64,000 nucleotides of DNA from Bradyrhizobium neotropicale (GTDB lineage Bacteria; Pseudomonadota; Alphaproteobacteria; Rhizobiales; Xanthobacteraceae): the NCBI RefSeq assembly GCF_001641695.1, contig NZ_LSEF01000024.1, positions 19,803-83,802 of the forward strand, in the 5' to 3' direction. The position numbers and the translations under genes were made by a program. This document shows, in pieces, positions 18,254 through 26,204 of this stretch. The stretch's first letter is position 1, and each line of letters begins with the position of its first letter. The notes beneath the pieces were generated by a model. It had not been told where the DNA came from. It worked only from the letters and a program-made list of their open reading frames with translations, and did not search any database.

Positions 18254-19633
18254 CTATTGCGCAGCCATCAGGCTTTCCGCGGGCACGTATTGGCCGAGGA
18301 AGTCGCGCGCCTGGGTCTGGTAGCCGAATCGCTCCGCAAGCTCGCCGCGCCGTGCCTTGATTCTGCCGCGGCACTCTTCCTGTCGCGCCAGCACGCGGGT
18401 GACGGAGGCGGCGATCGCATCGGTCGAGAACGGATCGAAATAATCGGCGAGCTCGCCCGCGACCTCGCGGAACACGGCGATATCGGAGCACAGCACCGGC
18501 GTGTTCGCTGCCAGCGCCTCGATAATCGGCACGCCAAATCCTTCCGCGAAGCTCGGCATGATCAGGCCGTGCGACTCGGCAATCAGGGCGGCCTTCTCGT
18601 GCTCGTCGACATAGCCGGCGAAGCGAATGTTGGGCGGGAGGTTGCGCATCCGGCTGATGTGGCCGGCAAGGCCGATCACCACGAGATCGGCCTGCGGCAC
18701 GTTGCAGAAGGCACGAATGACAGTGGCGACGTTCTTGCGCGGCTCGTTCGAGACGATCACAACGAAGCTCGGCCGCCCCGGACGCCCCGACGGGGCTGGT
18801 CGGTGCAGGACATCCGGGGCGTCGAACCGGGTGCGGGGATACACGACCCGCGCCGGTAGGTGCGCAAATTGCGGCAACAGTTCCCTGAACCGCATCATGC
18901 TGTAGTTTGAAACGAAGGCGAGCTCGTCGGCCTGACGCAGGCTGGTGAGGAGCCGCGACAGGAACAGCCGCGTTGCGACGTCGCTGAGCTTGAGGTCGGT
19001 CAGCGGCAACAGGTCGTGGACCACGCAGATCACCTTGGCACCTGGCCTGCGCTTGATCGCGACGCGGGTCGGCGTATCCACGACGATGACGTCATAGCCG
19101 CGCGCGTCGATCCGCGGCGGCGGCAGCAGAAAGAAGGCCGAGGAGTCCTGGTAGCTGTAGAACCCGGGCTCGAGCTGGAAGTCGCGGAACAGCTCGAGGT
19201 GACGCAGATCCGGCGGAATGTATTCAAGCGCCGCGGTCCGGTTCTCGATCAGGCGCGAGCCGAGGCCGCGGACGCCGATCGCGCGCAGGAAGCAGATCGT
19301 GTACTCCCACGACACCGACATGGTGAGGCGGTGCCTGAACCAGTCGAGCGTGCGGCGCAGGCCGCCGCGCGTCACCGGCTCGCTCATGTTGACCTCGTCG
19401 AGGAAGCGGTAGAGGGCGAGCAGCTCGATGTTGCGCGACTGCGTCGGAAAGAGCCGCGTCCGCCGCTCGCGGCGGCGCAGCTTGCGATAGCGCCGCGTGG
19501 TCTCGACCAGCAGCGTGAGCTCATGGCCTTCGGCCGCGAGCGAACGCATCAGCTCGCGCGTGAAGTGGAAGATGCCGCGCTTGTGGTTGGGCTCGCCGAG
19601 CGCTTCGGAGACGACAAGGATATTCTGCTTCAT
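18254..19633 (-). CDS. Glycosyltransferase, GT4 family
   Basis: The 459-residue cytoplasmic or membrane-associated GT-B glycosyltransferase has SFVVIVSNEPRKNVATVIRA as its donor-domain opening. The retaining EX7E signature is in PSFAEGFGVPIIEALAANTP. The N-terminal acceptor half is long and Arg-rich (RRYRKLRRRERR). Sugar and acceptor are unknown. Its ATG overlaps the stop of the ABC ATPase gene by 4 bp (ATGA), so the two are translationally coupled. It is part of the operon running from 22484 down to 16964. Confidence 0.88.
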   Translation of the reverse strand: MKQNILVVSEALGEPNHKRGIFHFTRELMRSLAAEGHELTLLVETTRRYRKLRRRERRTRLFPTQSRNIELLALYRFLDEVNMSEPVTRGGLRRTLDWFRHRLTMSVSWEYTICFLRAIGVRGLGSRLIENRTAALEYIPPDLRHLELFRDFQLEPGFYSYQDSSAFFLLPPPRIDARGYDVIVVDTPTRVAIKRRPGAKVICVVHDLLPLTDLKLSDVATRLFLSRLLTSLRQADELAFVSNYSMMRFRELLPQFAHLPARVVYPRTRFDAPDVLHRPAPSGRPGRPSFVVIVSNEPRKNVATVIRAFCNVPQADLVVIGLAGHISRMRNLPPNIRFAGYVDEHEKAALIAESHGLIMPSFAEGFGVPIIEALAANTPVLCSDIAVFREVAGELADYFDPFSTDAIAASVTRVLARQEECRGRIKARRGELAERFGYQTQARDFLGQYVPAESLMAAQ

Positions 19634-20370
19634 GCGCGTTTCTCGCGGAGCTCAATGGGGGGCGTGGATGTCGGCTCGACCACGGCGGTCGAGGCGATGC
19701 GGCCATGATCAAGGTTGATGATCCTGGTGCAGGTGCGACGCAGCAGCGGCTGGTCGTGCGAGGCGATGATCACGATCGCGGCCTGCGAGACCAGGTTGAG
19801 GAGCCGCCGCTGCGCCTTTTCGGCGAAATGCTCGTCGACCACGCTCAGCCATTCGTCGAGCAGGAGGATGTCGGCCGGGAAGGCGGTGGCGGTCGCAAAC
19901 AGCACGCGCATCAGCATGCCCGAGGAGAACATCCGCAGCGGCAGGCGCTGCATGCGCTCCTCGAGCTCGGTGAAGGCCCAGATCTCGTCGATCACGGCGC
20001 GGCTCGGCTTGCGTCCGCTGATCCGCAGCAGGAGCGCGATGTTGTCCTCCGCCACGAAATCCAGATTGACGCCGGCGTTGAGGCCGAGCAGGGGCACGAT
20101 GTTGCCCTTGATCGCGACGTTGCCGCTGCTCGGCGGATAGACGCCGGCGATGAGGCGCAGCAGCGTCGACTTGCCGGAGCCGTTGGGGCCGGCGAGGCCG
20201 ATCCGGGCGCCGGCTGCCGCCTCGATCGAGACATTGTCGACGGCACGGATGATCCGCATCTCGCCTTGTTCGCGGATGAGGTGGCCGAGCAGCCGTCGCT
20301 TCAGCGAGTAGTCGTAGGCGCCGTAGAGCGGGTAGTCGAGACAGACATTGCGCAGACTGATCGAGACCAT
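19630..20370 (-). CDS. Polysaccharide ABC exporter ATPase (Wzt/KpsT type)
   Basis: The 246-residue ATP-binding subunit powers export of a lipid-linked glycan across the inner membrane. Walker A is GPNGSGKST. The signature region is the family-typical divergent FSSGMLMRVLFATATA, and Walker B is ADILLLDEWLSVVDEHF. It ends shortly after the ATPase fold and lacks the C-terminal carbohydrate-binding domain of Wzt proteins such as that of O9a, so it resembles KpsT-like or TagH-like short ATPases. It starts 6 bp after the permease fusion gene and its 3' end overlaps the next glycosyltransferase. Confidence 0.92.
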   Translation of the reverse strand: MVSISLRNVCLDYPLYGAYDYSLKRRLLGHLIREQGEMRIIRAVDNVSIEAAAGARIGLAGPNGSGKSTLLRLIAGVYPPSSGNVAIKGNIVPLLGLNAGVNLDFVAEDNIALLLRISGRKPSRAVIDEIWAFTELEERMQRLPLRMFSSGMLMRVLFATATAFPADILLLDEWLSVVDEHFAEKAQRRLLNLVSQAAIVIIASHDQPLLRRTCTRIINLDHGRIASTAVVEPTSTPPIELREKRA

Positions 20371-20376
20371 GTGTTG

Positions 20377-22320
20377 TCAGATCCAGAAAGCGGCTTTGCG
20401 CAGGTGCATGAGGGTCAGTGCGCTCGCGACGCTCAGGAGCGCCAGTGCGACCAGGACGTAGACGATGCTGATCGTATCGACGTGACCGCCCACGAGCGGC
20501 TCGCGCCAGACCGCGAACAGATGTGTCAGCGGATTGAGCCGCATCACCGTCGAGCGGTGGTTGATCATGTCGGACGACCAGATCACCGGTGAGGACAGGA
20601 AGGCGAGCATCAACGAGGATTCGATGATCGGCTTGAGGTCGCGGTAGCGGGTCGCCATCGCACCGAGCACGAGACTGAGAGCGAGGGTACAGGCGACGAA
20701 CAGGAGCAGGCCCGGCACCGCCTCGAGCGCACGGGAGGCATGGTGCTGCGGGGTGAGGATGAGCCAGAGGACAAGTGGAACGCAGGCGTTATGCAGCGCG
20801 AACAGCGCATTCCGGAACGTGCATTGCAGGAGGAAGATGACCGGGGGCAGCGCCCGGTCGCGGATCAGGCTCGCCGAACCCTGCAGGGCCGTGGTCGAGT
20901 CGAGCACGACGCTGTTGAGGAAGGTCCAGGCCGTCATCGACAGCGCGAGCATGGGCAGGCGCGCCAGCACGCCGGCATTCGACATCTGGCCGATCACCGA
21001 GCCCAGCACTGCGACCACGATCGCCATCTGGAGCGACATCCAGAACGGACCGAGCAGCGAGCGTACATAGCGATGGCGCATGTCGGACCAGGCCAGCGCC
21101 GCGGCGATCCGCACCGAGTCCAGCCAGCCGGGCGGATGCGGCTCCTCGGCCGCCGTCGCCACCTCTTCCTTGCGCGGCATGGCGACTGCGTCGCGGTAGA
21201 CGGTCTCCATGCCCTCCTTGAAGGCCGTGGCGGAATAGCGGGTCACGGCCCGTGTCCGCGCCGACAGGCCCATGCGGCGGCGGCGCTCGGGATCGCGGAT
21301 CAGCGTGTCGATGGCCTCGCCGAGCATCTCGGCGTCGCCGGGCAGCACCGTGATAGCCTCCATGCCATGGCGGGCGACGCGGGGCACTGCGGTGTCCAGT
21401 GCCGTGTTCACGACCGGACGTCCCGCCGCCATGGCCTCCAGCTGGACGAGGCCGAAGGTCTCGGCATTGGTCACCGACGGCATCACGAAGACGTCGGCGA
21501 GGCACATCAGCTTGATGCGTTCGCAGTCGTTCACCGAGCCGAGCAGGCGAACGCGATCACCGACGCCGAGCTCCCGGATCAGCTGCTCGAGCCGCGGCCG
21601 CTCGACGCCTTCGCCGATGATCCAGACCTCGAATTTGCGATTGACGGCGGCGCGGATCAGCACGTCGAACCCCTTGTAAGGAACGAGCCGGCCGCAGGCG
21701 AGCACGAGCCGGCCGCGATCGTTGACGTGATGCGGCTCGATCTTCGGCCAGTCGTAGACCGTGGTGTCGATGCCGAACGGCACGACGTGGCACTTGTCTT
21801 CGAATTCCCGCAGCAGCGGCGTGTGGTCGACCAGCACGCGGTCGGACACGATGATCGCCTTGGCGTGCTGCAGCGTCCGGCGCATCAGGGGCTCGATGAG
21901 CCAGCGCAGACCGGCATGGGTGACGATGTCGGCGTGCCAGTGCACGACCAGCGGCCGCTTGCGGCCGAGCCCGAAGGCGAAGACGAGGTCGGCGAGCGGG
22001 AAGGGCGCGTGCAGCGCGAGCAGGTCGTGGTCGGCGATCTTGCGCCACAGCCGCCAGGGGTAGGTGGGCGCGGCCGGAAGCGACAGCAAATTGCCGTACG
22101 AGTGCACGCGCTCGACCTCGACGTCGTTGATCACCTCGTGGCGCTTGGCCGATTGCGAGCAGGTCAGCACGGCGGAGGCGAAGCTGTCCTTCAGGCTGGC
22201 GCAAATGTCGCGGATCACCGTGAGCGTGCCGCCGAACAGGTCGGGATAGTAGATCTTGAAGATGTGCAGCACCGACGGGCGGCGCGCGGTTTCGCTGGCG
22301 TGGTTCATGACGGCGGTCAA
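20377..22320 (-). CDS. Fusion of GT4 glycosyltransferase and ABC-2 polysaccharide permease
   Basis: The 647-residue protein joins two normally separate functions. Residues about 15-380 are a GT-B, GT4-type glycosyltransferase: FKIYYPDLFGGTLTVIRDIC at the acceptor loop, ACGRLVPYKGFDVLIRA at the donor domain, and EX7E with E287 and E295 in NAETFGLVQLEAM. After a polar linker (about 381-398) residues 400-647 form an ABC-2 permease of the Wzm/KpsM kind, with about six hydrophobic segments, an amphipathic entry (WSDMRHRYVRSLLGPFWMSL), and RYRDLKPIIESSLMLAFLSS followed by RLNPLTHLFAVWREPL. The reading frame is uninterrupted. The start is TTG 22320, overlapping the TGA of a small upstream ORF; ATG 22308 is the alternative. 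The partner ATPase is next door. Confidence 0.9.
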   Translation of the reverse strand: MTAVMNHASETARRPSVLHIFKIYYPDLFGGTLTVIRDICASLKDSFASAVLTCSQSAKRHEVINDVEVERVHSYGNLLSLPAAPTYPWRLWRKIADHDLLALHAPFPLADLVFAFGLGRKRPLVVHWHADIVTHAGLRWLIEPLMRRTLQHAKAIIVSDRVLVDHTPLLREFEDKCHVVPFGIDTTVYDWPKIEPHHVNDRGRLVLACGRLVPYKGFDVLIRAAVNRKFEVWIIGEGVERPRLEQLIRELGVGDRVRLLGSVNDCERIKLMCLADVFVMPSVTNAETFGLVQLEAMAAGRPVVNTALDTAVPRVARHGMEAITVLPGDAEMLGEAIDTLIRDPERRRRMGLSARTRAVTRYSATAFKEGMETVYRDAVAMPRKEEVATAAEEPHPPGWLDSVRIAAALAWSDMRHRYVRSLLGPFWMSLQMAIVVAVLGSVIGQMSNAGVLARLPMLALSMTAWTFLNSVVLDSTTALQGSASLIRDRALPPVIFLLQCTFRNALFALHNACVPLVLWLILTPQHHASRALEAVPGLLLFVACTLALSLVLGAMATRYRDLKPIIESSLMLAFLSSPVIWSSDMINHRSTVMRLNPLTHLFAVWREPLVGGHVDTISIVYVLVALALLSVASALTLMHLRKAAFWI

Positions 22321-22484
22321 CCTGCAAGCAATGCGGCGACGAACGGCGCAGCCAGCGCCGAAATGAAAATCACGCCGCGCAGGAGCGCCGGCAGGATCGG
22401 CTCGAGCGCGTCGCCGCGGTTCCTGTCTGGAAACGGCAGTGCACGCAGTGAACTGGAATTGCGGACCATGCGGTCAGCAGCCAT
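22317..22484 (-). CDS. Small membrane protein leading the polysaccharide operon
   Basis: A 55-residue ORF starts MAADRMVRNSSSLRALPF and has one hydrophobic helix near its C-terminus (GVIFISALAAPFVAALLAG). Three things support it as a real gene: an AAGGGAC ribosome binding site, a good promoter 33 bases upstream (TTGACG-N17-TATACG), and a stop codon that overlaps the TTG start of the permease fusion. It could be a small accessory membrane subunit or simply a leader peptide that couples translation. No family recognised. Confidence 0.5.
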   Translation of the reverse strand: MAADRMVRNSSSLRALPFPDRNRGDALEPILPALLRGVIFISALAAPFVAALLAG

Positions 22485-22523
22485 GGGTGATGTCCCTTTA
22501 CGTCGCGCCCCTCAGTGGCGTCT

Positions 22524-22552
22524 CGTATATGTGGGAAAATTTACCACGTCAA
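22524..22552 (-). promoter_or_regulatory. Promoter of the polysaccharide operon
   Basis: On the - strand TTGACG (22552-22547) and TATACG (22529-22524) are separated by 17 bases, a near-consensus sigma-70 promoter. The transcript would start about 33 bases before the ATG of the small ORF. The spacer is filled exactly by the palindrome 22531-22547. Confidence 0.6.
22531..22547. promoter_or_regulatory. Palindromic operator candidate 1
   Basis: GTGGGAAAATTTACCAC, an imperfect 17-bp dyad of the form GTGGGA-N5-TACCAC. It lies between the -35 and -10 of the leftward promoter. The same motif recurs at 22570-22586, 39 bp away centre to centre. Confidence 0.6.
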
Positions 22553-22569
22553 TCGGCGGGTCAAAAAAA

Positions 22570-22586
22570 GTGGGATTGTGTCCCAC
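22570..22586. promoter_or_regulatory. Palindromic operator candidate 2
   Basis: GTGGGATTGTGTCCCAC, a perfect 6-5-6 dyad. It covers the -35 hexamer of the rightward DUF6502 promoter. Same motif as 22531-22547. Confidence 0.65.
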
Positions 22587-22604
22587 GGATTGCATCGCTA
22601 CAAT
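22576..22604 (+). promoter_or_regulatory. Promoter of the DUF6502-DUF5666 pair
   Basis: TTGTGT (22576-22581), a 17-base spacer and TACAAT (22599-22604). The -10 ends six bases before ATG 22611, so the transcript would start at or within a base or two of the start codon. This fits the lack of a Shine-Dalgarno sequence and suggests a leaderless mRNA. Confidence 0.55.
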
Positions 22605-22610
22605 TCAGAC

Positions 22611-23477
22611 ATGAATGCCAAACCCGGGTCCAAGGCTTCGGCGCCACAGCCGAACGCCGCTGCGAAGCTGCACGCGCCGCTGGCGCGGCTGCTGCGCCCG
22701 CTCGTGCGGCTTTGCATTCGCAGCGGCATGACGTTCCCGGCGCTGGCGCAGCTCCTGCGCGAGCTCTTCGTCAACGTCGCCGAGCACGATTTCGCGCTCG
22801 AAGGAAAGGAGCAGACCGACAGCCGCGTCAGCCTGCTCACGGGAATCCACCGCAAGGAGGTGGCGCGGCTGCGTGGCGCAGGCGCGCCGGTGCACGAGGC
22901 CCCGGCGGCGGTGTCGCTGACGAGCGCGGTGATCGCGCGCTGGCTCGCCGCACCCGAATTCACCGATGCGAAAGGCGAGCCGCTCGCGCTGCCGCGCACC
23001 GCCGAGGGGGAGGCGCCGTCATTCGAGCAGCTCGTTGCCTCCGTCACCAAGGACGTGCGTCCGCGCGCGGTGCTCGACGAATGGCTCGACCGCAAGCTCG
23101 TCACCATCAACGGCGACGACGAGATCGAGCTGGTCGAGGCGGCCTTCGTCCCGACGGGCGAGGACAACAGCAAGTGGCACTATCTCGGCCGCAATCTGCA
23201 TGACCATATCGCGGCGGCCGCCCAAAACGTCTCGGGGCCGGCGCCGCGCTTCCTCGAGCGCGCCGTGCACTACAACAATATCTCGCCGAAGCTTGCGAGG
23301 CGCCTCGAGGCGCGCTCGCGCGAGCTTGCCATGGATGCGCTGAAGACCGCCAACCGCGAGGCGAATCGCGCGCTTGCCAAGGACAAGGGCGGCGACGCCC
23401 GTTGGAATTTCGGCATCTACATCTATAGCGAGGATACCGACGACAATGGCGACGGAACTGAAGGCAGTTCGTCATGA
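22611..23477 (+). CDS. DUF6502 family protein, possible DNA-binding regulator
   Basis: The 288-residue protein matches the DUF6502 pattern. Residues about 41-88 (TFPALAQLLRELFVNVAEHD, then RVSLLTGIHRKEVARLRG) look like a helix-turn-helix in which VSLLTGIHRKEV is the turn and recognition helix. The middle contains ARWLAAPEFTDAKGEPLALP, then a region rich in acidic and basic residues. No signal peptide. Function has not been established for the family; a regulatory role is inference. ATG 22611 is chosen because it opens the conserved part and sits just after a good -10; an in-frame start at 22515 would lie upstream of that promoter. The stop overlaps the next ATG (ATGA), so the two genes are translationally coupled. 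Confidence 0.85.
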   Translation: MNAKPGSKASAPQPNAAAKLHAPLARLLRPLVRLCIRSGMTFPALAQLLRELFVNVAEHDFALEGKEQTDSRVSLLTGIHRKEVARLRGAGAPVHEAPAAVSLTSAVIARWLAAPEFTDAKGEPLALPRTAEGEAPSFEQLVASVTKDVRPRAVLDEWLDRKLVTINGDDEIELVEAAFVPTGEDNSKWHYLGRNLHDHIAAAAQNVSGPAPRFLERAVHYNNISPKLARRLEARSRELAMDALKTANREANRALAKDKGGDARWNFGIYIYSEDTDDNGDGTEGSSS

Positions 23478-24679
23478 GTCGGCCGCCGCTCATCTCCCGC
23501 CGCCTGCTGCTGACGGGATTCTGGCTCGCCGGAACAGCCATTGCCCGGGCGCAGGTCAAGCGCGGTACCGACCAGGGTATCGGCGGCACCGGAATCACGC
23601 GCGGCGACGATCACGGCATCGGCGGTACCGGCATCGTCGGCGTGATCCAGCGCTTCGGCAGCATTTACGTGAACGGCGAGCGCATCACCTATGCGAACGA
23701 TGTGCCGGTCCGCATCGATGGCGATGCGGCCAGCATCAAGGCCTTGCGCATCGGCCAGCTCGCGCGCGTGGTCGCTACGCGGCAGGCCGACGGCACACTC
23801 GTCACCCGCAGCATCTCCATTGCGAGCGAGGTCTCGGGCCCGATCGAACAGGTGAAGGGCAACGAGCTGACAGTGCTCGGTCAGAAGGTGCTGTCGAGCG
23901 GCAAGGAAAACTGGCGCCGCGCAGGCACCGAGGTCGCCGTGTTCGGCCTGCGTCGCACTGACGGCGTGATCGTCGCGAGCCTCGTCGAACAGCGCGGCAA
24001 TGTCACGCCGCGCGTCACGGGTCTGGTCGAGCGCGGCGCGGACGGCTTGCACATCGGCGGCCTGAAGCTGAGCGGGGTCGATCCCTTGCTCGTCGGCCGG
24101 CGCGTGCAGATCGAAGGCAGCGCGAACCAGGGCGTGATGCAGGCCTCGCGCACCCGGATCGACGACTTCTCCGACCTCGTCGGCGCGAGCCGGCTCTCGA
24201 TCGAGGCCTATGTGCAGCGCGCGGGCTCGAACCTGCAGCTCGGCTCCGGGTTCGTCGCCCATGACGGATCGCGCTTCGGGCCGGCGGCCGGCGAAGCGCG
24301 CATGGTGGTCAACGGCGTGTTCGATCGCGCGCGCGGCCTGCAGGTCGATTCCACACAAGCCGTCGGCCAATTCCCGGGATCGTCGATGCCGTCACCCGGA
24401 CGAAGCCCCAGCGGCCCCGGCCACTCGCCCGGCGGCTCGATCCTGCATCCCGGAAGCGGCACGCCCGGCCCAAGCCCGACCGGCGGTCAGCCTGCGCCCG
24501 GTGCGCCCGGGACCGGCCCGGCGCCTGGATCCGGCCCGGGTCCGTCGCCCTCGGGCCCCGGCGCTCCGTCGGGACCCGGCGGCATGGGATCGCCCGGCGG
24601 GCCGATGGGCCCTGGCGGCGGAATGGGCGGTGGTGGCTTCGGTGGCCCCGGTGGCGGGATGGGGGGCGGCCGGCGCTAA
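23474..24679 (+). CDS. DUF5666 exported protein with Gly/Pro-rich tail
   Basis: The 401-residue protein starts with SRRLLLTGFWLAGTAIARAQ, a signal peptide with a twin-arginine pair that could be Tat or Sec. Two GIGGTGI repeats follow (about residues 36-55). Several small beta-domains of the DUF5666 type come next, with repeated V-x-G-x-I/L motifs (GVIQRFGSIYVNGERITY, GPIEQVKGNELTVLGQKV, VTGLVERGADGLHIGGLKL). From about residue 290 the protein is low-complexity Pro/Gly/Ser, ending GGGMGGGRR. It looks like an extracytoplasmic OB-fold-like repeat protein of unknown function. It overlaps the DUF6502 gene by 4 bp. Confidence 0.85.
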   Translation: MSRPPLISRRLLLTGFWLAGTAIARAQVKRGTDQGIGGTGITRGDDHGIGGTGIVGVIQRFGSIYVNGERITYANDVPVRIDGDAASIKALRIGQLARVVATRQADGTLVTRSISIASEVSGPIEQVKGNELTVLGQKVLSSGKENWRRAGTEVAVFGLRRTDGVIVASLVEQRGNVTPRVTGLVERGADGLHIGGLKLSGVDPLLVGRRVQIEGSANQGVMQASRTRIDDFSDLVGASRLSIEAYVQRAGSNLQLGSGFVAHDGSRFGPAAGEARMVVNGVFDRARGLQVDSTQAVGQFPGSSMPSPGRSPSGPGHSPGGSILHPGSGTPGPSPTGGQPAPGAPGTGPAPGSGPGPSPSGPGAPSGPGGMGSPGGPMGPGGGMGGGGFGGPGGGMGGGRR

Positions 24680-24728
24680 GGTCCGGTGCGAGAGACAGGC
24701 GCTTCGCCGAATTGGACGAGGTGCGGGT

Positions 24729-26096
24729 CTAGCCCGCGCTCAGGCGAACCCCGGCGCGCAGGAATTTCTGCGGATCGACCGCCTCGCCGTCGATGCGGGT
24801 TTCGTAGTGCAGATGCGGACCGGTCGAGCGTCCGGTCGATCCGACGAGGCCGACGACCTGACCGATCTTCACGATCTCGCCGACCTTCACATTGATCTCG
24901 GAGAGATGGCCGTAGCGGGTCGAAAGCCCGTTGCCGTGATCGACCTCGATCATGCGACCGTAACCGCCGGACCAGCCGGCCGACACCACCTTGCCGTTGG
25001 CGGTGACGCGAACGGGATCGCCGGTCGCGGCGCGGAAGTCGAGCCCGGTGTGCATCGCGGGCCGGCCGAGGAAGGGATCACTGCGCACGCCGAAGCCGGA
25101 GGTGAATTCGACCTCGCCGATGACGGGCTTGCGATAGGGCACGAGGGCGAGCGTGCGGTTGAGCCGGTCCATCTCGGCGCGGGTGGTGTTGATGCGATAG
25201 AGCTGCTTCTCGAACGGGCCGGAGTTCGCCGTTAGTTTCACAGGTACAAAAGGCCCGCCCATTGCGGTGCGCGGCACGGCGGCTTCGAGACTGGCAAGGT
25301 TCAGGCCGAGATCGCCGACGACGCCGCGCATTCGCCGCATGCGTGAATCCATGCCTTCCTCGACGGCGCTGAGCGCCGCTATCTGACGACGCTCGACCTG
25401 ATCAAGCGAGGTCTGGAGCCGGACCAGGACATTGTCGAAACCCTGGTTCTTGGCGAATTGATTGGTTTGCGGTGCCGCGACGGCCGGCGCGCGCGACTCG
25501 AGCCGCGCTTCGCGGTCCGGCGGCGCCACGAAGATGACGGTGTCGCTGATCGGCGAGGGCTTTGGCGTGCCCTGCGTCGTGCCCTGGCTCGACTCGCCGC
25601 GTTGCGGAGCTGAGCGCGGAATCGATCCGGTAACGTCGGGCATGGCGCCGAGCGCCGTTGCCCGGGACTCCAGCGCCGTCTGGCGTTTCATGATCTGGTC
25701 GAGCTTCTGGTCGAACTGCTCCTGGTCGAGCAATTGCCGGCTGGTGGTGCGGTCGACCTTGGCGCGCAGCTCGGCGATCCGGTCTTCATAGGCGTATTGC
25801 ATCTCGGCCTGGCGGGCGATCAGCCGGGTCAGGACGTCGTCGCGAAAGGCGAAATAGGTGGCGGTTGCTGCCGACCACAGTCCGAGCAGCACGACGGTGC
25901 CGACCACGATCCAGAACACCACGGGGCCGAAGCGAACCTGCTTGCCGGCGTGGACGATGGTGTAGGCGTCATCCGCTGCGGGGAGGGGAATCGCGGCTGC
26001 CGCCGCTGCTGCGGCGGGACGGCGATGGTAGGGCCGTCCGTGATCGTGAGGATGATGTTGGGGGGAGTGCGAGTGTTGGGCAGAACTTTTCGACAT
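24729..26096 (-). CDS. M23 family metallopeptidase (LytM domain), membrane-anchored
   Basis: The 455-residue protein has a His-rich and Ala-rich cytoplasmic head, one transmembrane segment at about residues 57-80 (VVFWIVVGTVVLLGLWSAAT) and a coiled-coil stretch at about 85-150. The C-terminal LytM endopeptidase has zinc ligands in HTGLDFRAATGDPV and the catalytic HxH in TGPHLHYETRIDG. All metal ligands are present, so it is likely an active murein DD-endopeptidase rather than an EnvC-like activator. Start ATG 26096 is preferred over GTG 26102 because GGGAG lies five bases upstream of it. It is probably monocistronic. Confidence 0.9.
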   Translation of the reverse strand: MSKSSAQHSHSPQHHPHDHGRPYHRRPAAAAAAAAIPLPAADDAYTIVHAGKQVRFGPVVFWIVVGTVVLLGLWSAATATYFAFRDDVLTRLIARQAEMQYAYEDRIAELRAKVDRTTSRQLLDQEQFDQKLDQIMKRQTALESRATALGAMPDVTGSIPRSAPQRGESSQGTTQGTPKPSPISDTVIFVAPPDREARLESRAPAVAAPQTNQFAKNQGFDNVLVRLQTSLDQVERRQIAALSAVEEGMDSRMRRMRGVVGDLGLNLASLEAAVPRTAMGGPFVPVKLTANSGPFEKQLYRINTTRAEMDRLNRTLALVPYRKPVIGEVEFTSGFGVRSDPFLGRPAMHTGLDFRAATGDPVRVTANGKVVSAGWSGGYGRMIEVDHGNGLSTRYGHLSEINVKVGEIVKIGQVVGLVGSTGRSTGPHLHYETRIDGEAVDPQKFLRAGVRLSAG

Positions 26097-26204
26097 CGGC
26101 ACTCCCGCGCCGGTCGGAACGGTTCCTTGCGGCCTAATTGCCGCAATCTGGGCCGGTCATGGTTAATTTTTCGGAAATGGGAACGCTCGAATTTAAAGGG
26201 CTGG

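Noticed and set aside
20740..22614. 624-codon open frame antisense to the permease fusion
   Set aside because: No recognisable domain and composition typical of antisense translation; the opposite strand has clear GT4 and ABC-2 motifs.
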